A stretch of DNA of 64,000 nucleotides, from the NCBI GenBank assembly GCA_037074705.1, contig JAYJMR010000066.1, positions 62,001 through 126,000 of the forward strand, in the 5' to 3' direction. Each line of letters begins with the position of its first letter. Positions within the stretch are counted from its first letter, which is position 1. Source of the DNA: Zhengitettix transpicula (lineage: Eukaryota; Arthropoda; Insecta; Orthoptera; Tetrigidae). Shown here one piece after another: positions 63,878-64,000 of this stretch. The notes beneath the pieces are model-generated. The model ran no database searches, was not told the DNA's origin, and saw only the letters and a program-made list of their open reading frames with translations. The translations under genes and the position numbers were made by a program.

Positions 63878-64000
63878 ACGAGTCATTTATTATTAAATAA
63901 GACTTTGTTATTTGAAGATTCTTGTTTGGTGAAATTCCAAACTTGTCTTCGAAACGTCGAAATATTGTGATATATTAATTAATATTAATAGATTAAGATT
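63878..64000 (+). repeat. Partial last monomer, reverting toward the core type
   Basis: After 15 edge-type copies this one again has TATTTGAAGATTC, CTTGTTTGGTG and CTTGTCTTCG, with ATTGTGATATATT. It starts with ACGAGTC and contains TATTAAATAAG. It is cut by the window end at index 123. It shows that core and edge types are interleaved rather than sharply separated. Confidence 0.9.
63972..63985. other. 14-bp perfect AT palindrome (representative copy)
   Basis: ATATTAATTAATAT is its own reverse complement. It occurs in C- and G-class monomers with the AATATT tract, which dominate from about 35.6 kb to the right end. It is broken in AGTATT monomers and in TTATATT subtypes. In T-class copies it shrinks to the 12-bp TATTAATTAATA. 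It is a dyad able in principle to form a small cruciform. Confidence 0.7.

Larger units (their letters stand above)
1..64000 (+). repeat. Satellite DNA array, 157-bp monomer, about 407 copies
   Basis: The entire window is a direct tandem array. Successive starts of ACGAGTCATT fall at 1, 157, 314 and so on, and marker distances across the window are multiples of 157 bp once small indels are counted. A hand count of one consensus monomer gives 54 A, 60 T, 30 G and 13 C, about 27% G+C, with G well above C on this strand. All copies I read are in the same orientation. No unique DNA, transposon, gene or RNA gene interrupts the array. Stop codons recur in every frame because 157 is 3x52+1. The length is close to nucleosomal size, as is usual for centromeric and heterochromatic satellites of eukaryotes. 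That role is an inference; the family and species are not recognised. Confidence 0.99.

Noticed and set aside
1..64000. CRISPR array (conserved repeat alternating with a variable segment)
   Set aside because: The unit is 157 bp, the variable segments belong to a few recurring classes rather than unique spacers, and there are no cas genes or leader. It is a satellite.
1..64000. Protein-coding tandem repeat gene
   Set aside because: The monomer length is not a multiple of three and conserved TAA, TAG and TGA triplets occur in all frames on both strands; the conserved ATGAAATAA stops after two codons.
1..64000. Polyadenylation signals (AATAAA on the minus strand in TTTATT; AATAAA at TTTTAATAAAG near 39069 and 40325)
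   Set aside because: These hexamers are expected often in DNA of about 27% G+C and no transcription unit is visible.
1..64000. Known centromeric satellites such as maize CentC, rice CentO or Arabidopsis CEN180
   Set aside because: CentC and CentO are of similar length, but I recognise no sequence resemblance to any of these; length alone is not evidence of relationship.
1..64000. A single higher-order repeat period for the whole window
   Set aside because: Local periods of 2, 3, 5, 6, 8, 12, 14, 15, 28 and 35 monomers were seen, each limited to a region.
1..64000. Transposon or LTR fragment insertions
   Set aside because: No stretch of non-satellite sequence, target-site duplication or terminal repeat was found; length deviations are at most about 14 bp.

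Overview
The whole 64 kb window is one uninterrupted, head-to-tail array of an AT-rich satellite DNA. The consensus monomer is 157 bp. About 407 complete copies are present, plus a partial copy at the right end. All copies lie in the same orientation, and both window ends fall inside the array. I found no protein-coding gene, RNA gene, transposon, CRISPR array or unique sequence. Every monomer carries conserved stops (for example an ATG followed one codon later by TAA in the block near index 15-23). Because 157 is not a multiple of 3, every frame meets them within three monomers. This points to a eukaryotic nuclear genome and to constitutive heterochromatin, quite possibly centromeric or pericentromeric. 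I do not recognise the family and cannot name the species from sequence alone; a plant or an invertebrate is plausible.

Monomer layout, with index 1 at the A of ACGAGTCATT: conserved block 1-67 (with a GAAnnTTC dyad at 37-44); CpG box 70-85, made of two tandem copies of CGTCGAAA; hypervariable AT segment about 89-118; second variable segment about 126-145; TATAAAG at 150-156. Variants fall into classes by the bases after CGAAATATT: G class (GGGATATATT), C class (ACGATATATT) and T class (ATCATTTATT). They are subdivided by the following AT tract (AGTATT, AATATT, TTATATT, then ATAGATT, ATAGTTT, ATTGTTT, ATGGATT or ATTGGATT) and by the tail (CAGGTTTGAC, CAGGTTTGAG, CTGGTTTGAG, CTGGTATGAG or GAAGGTTTGAC).

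Layout by region: 1-3930, irregular mixed classes with many small indels; 3931-6442, an 8-monomer higher-order repeat; 6443-18829, T, C and G mosaics; 18830-19771, a perfect-looking trimer pair; 19772-21810, TTATATT subtypes; 21811-28.6 kb, an elaborate 12-monomer repeat with derived 14-mer and trimer copies, marked by TTAAAAAG tails and CTTCG boxes; 29030-32483, a hexamer pair followed by a run of near-identical monomers; 32484-35623, a return of the 21-28 kb subtypes; 35624-46613, G-class monomers with ATTGTTT and large nested duplications of 8 to 19 monomers; 46614-61527, C-class monomers with ATGGATT, dimeric alternation and further duplications; 61528-63877, a clearly diverged subfamily with a modified CpG box; 63878 to the end, a reversion toward the core type.

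The array appears to evolve by nested unequal exchange or conversion-like copying of blocks from 1 to about 19 monomers. Offsets between shared private mutations are whole multiples of 157 bp once visible small indels are counted. No single higher-order period covers the window. Homogeneity is lowest at both ends, most clearly at the right.
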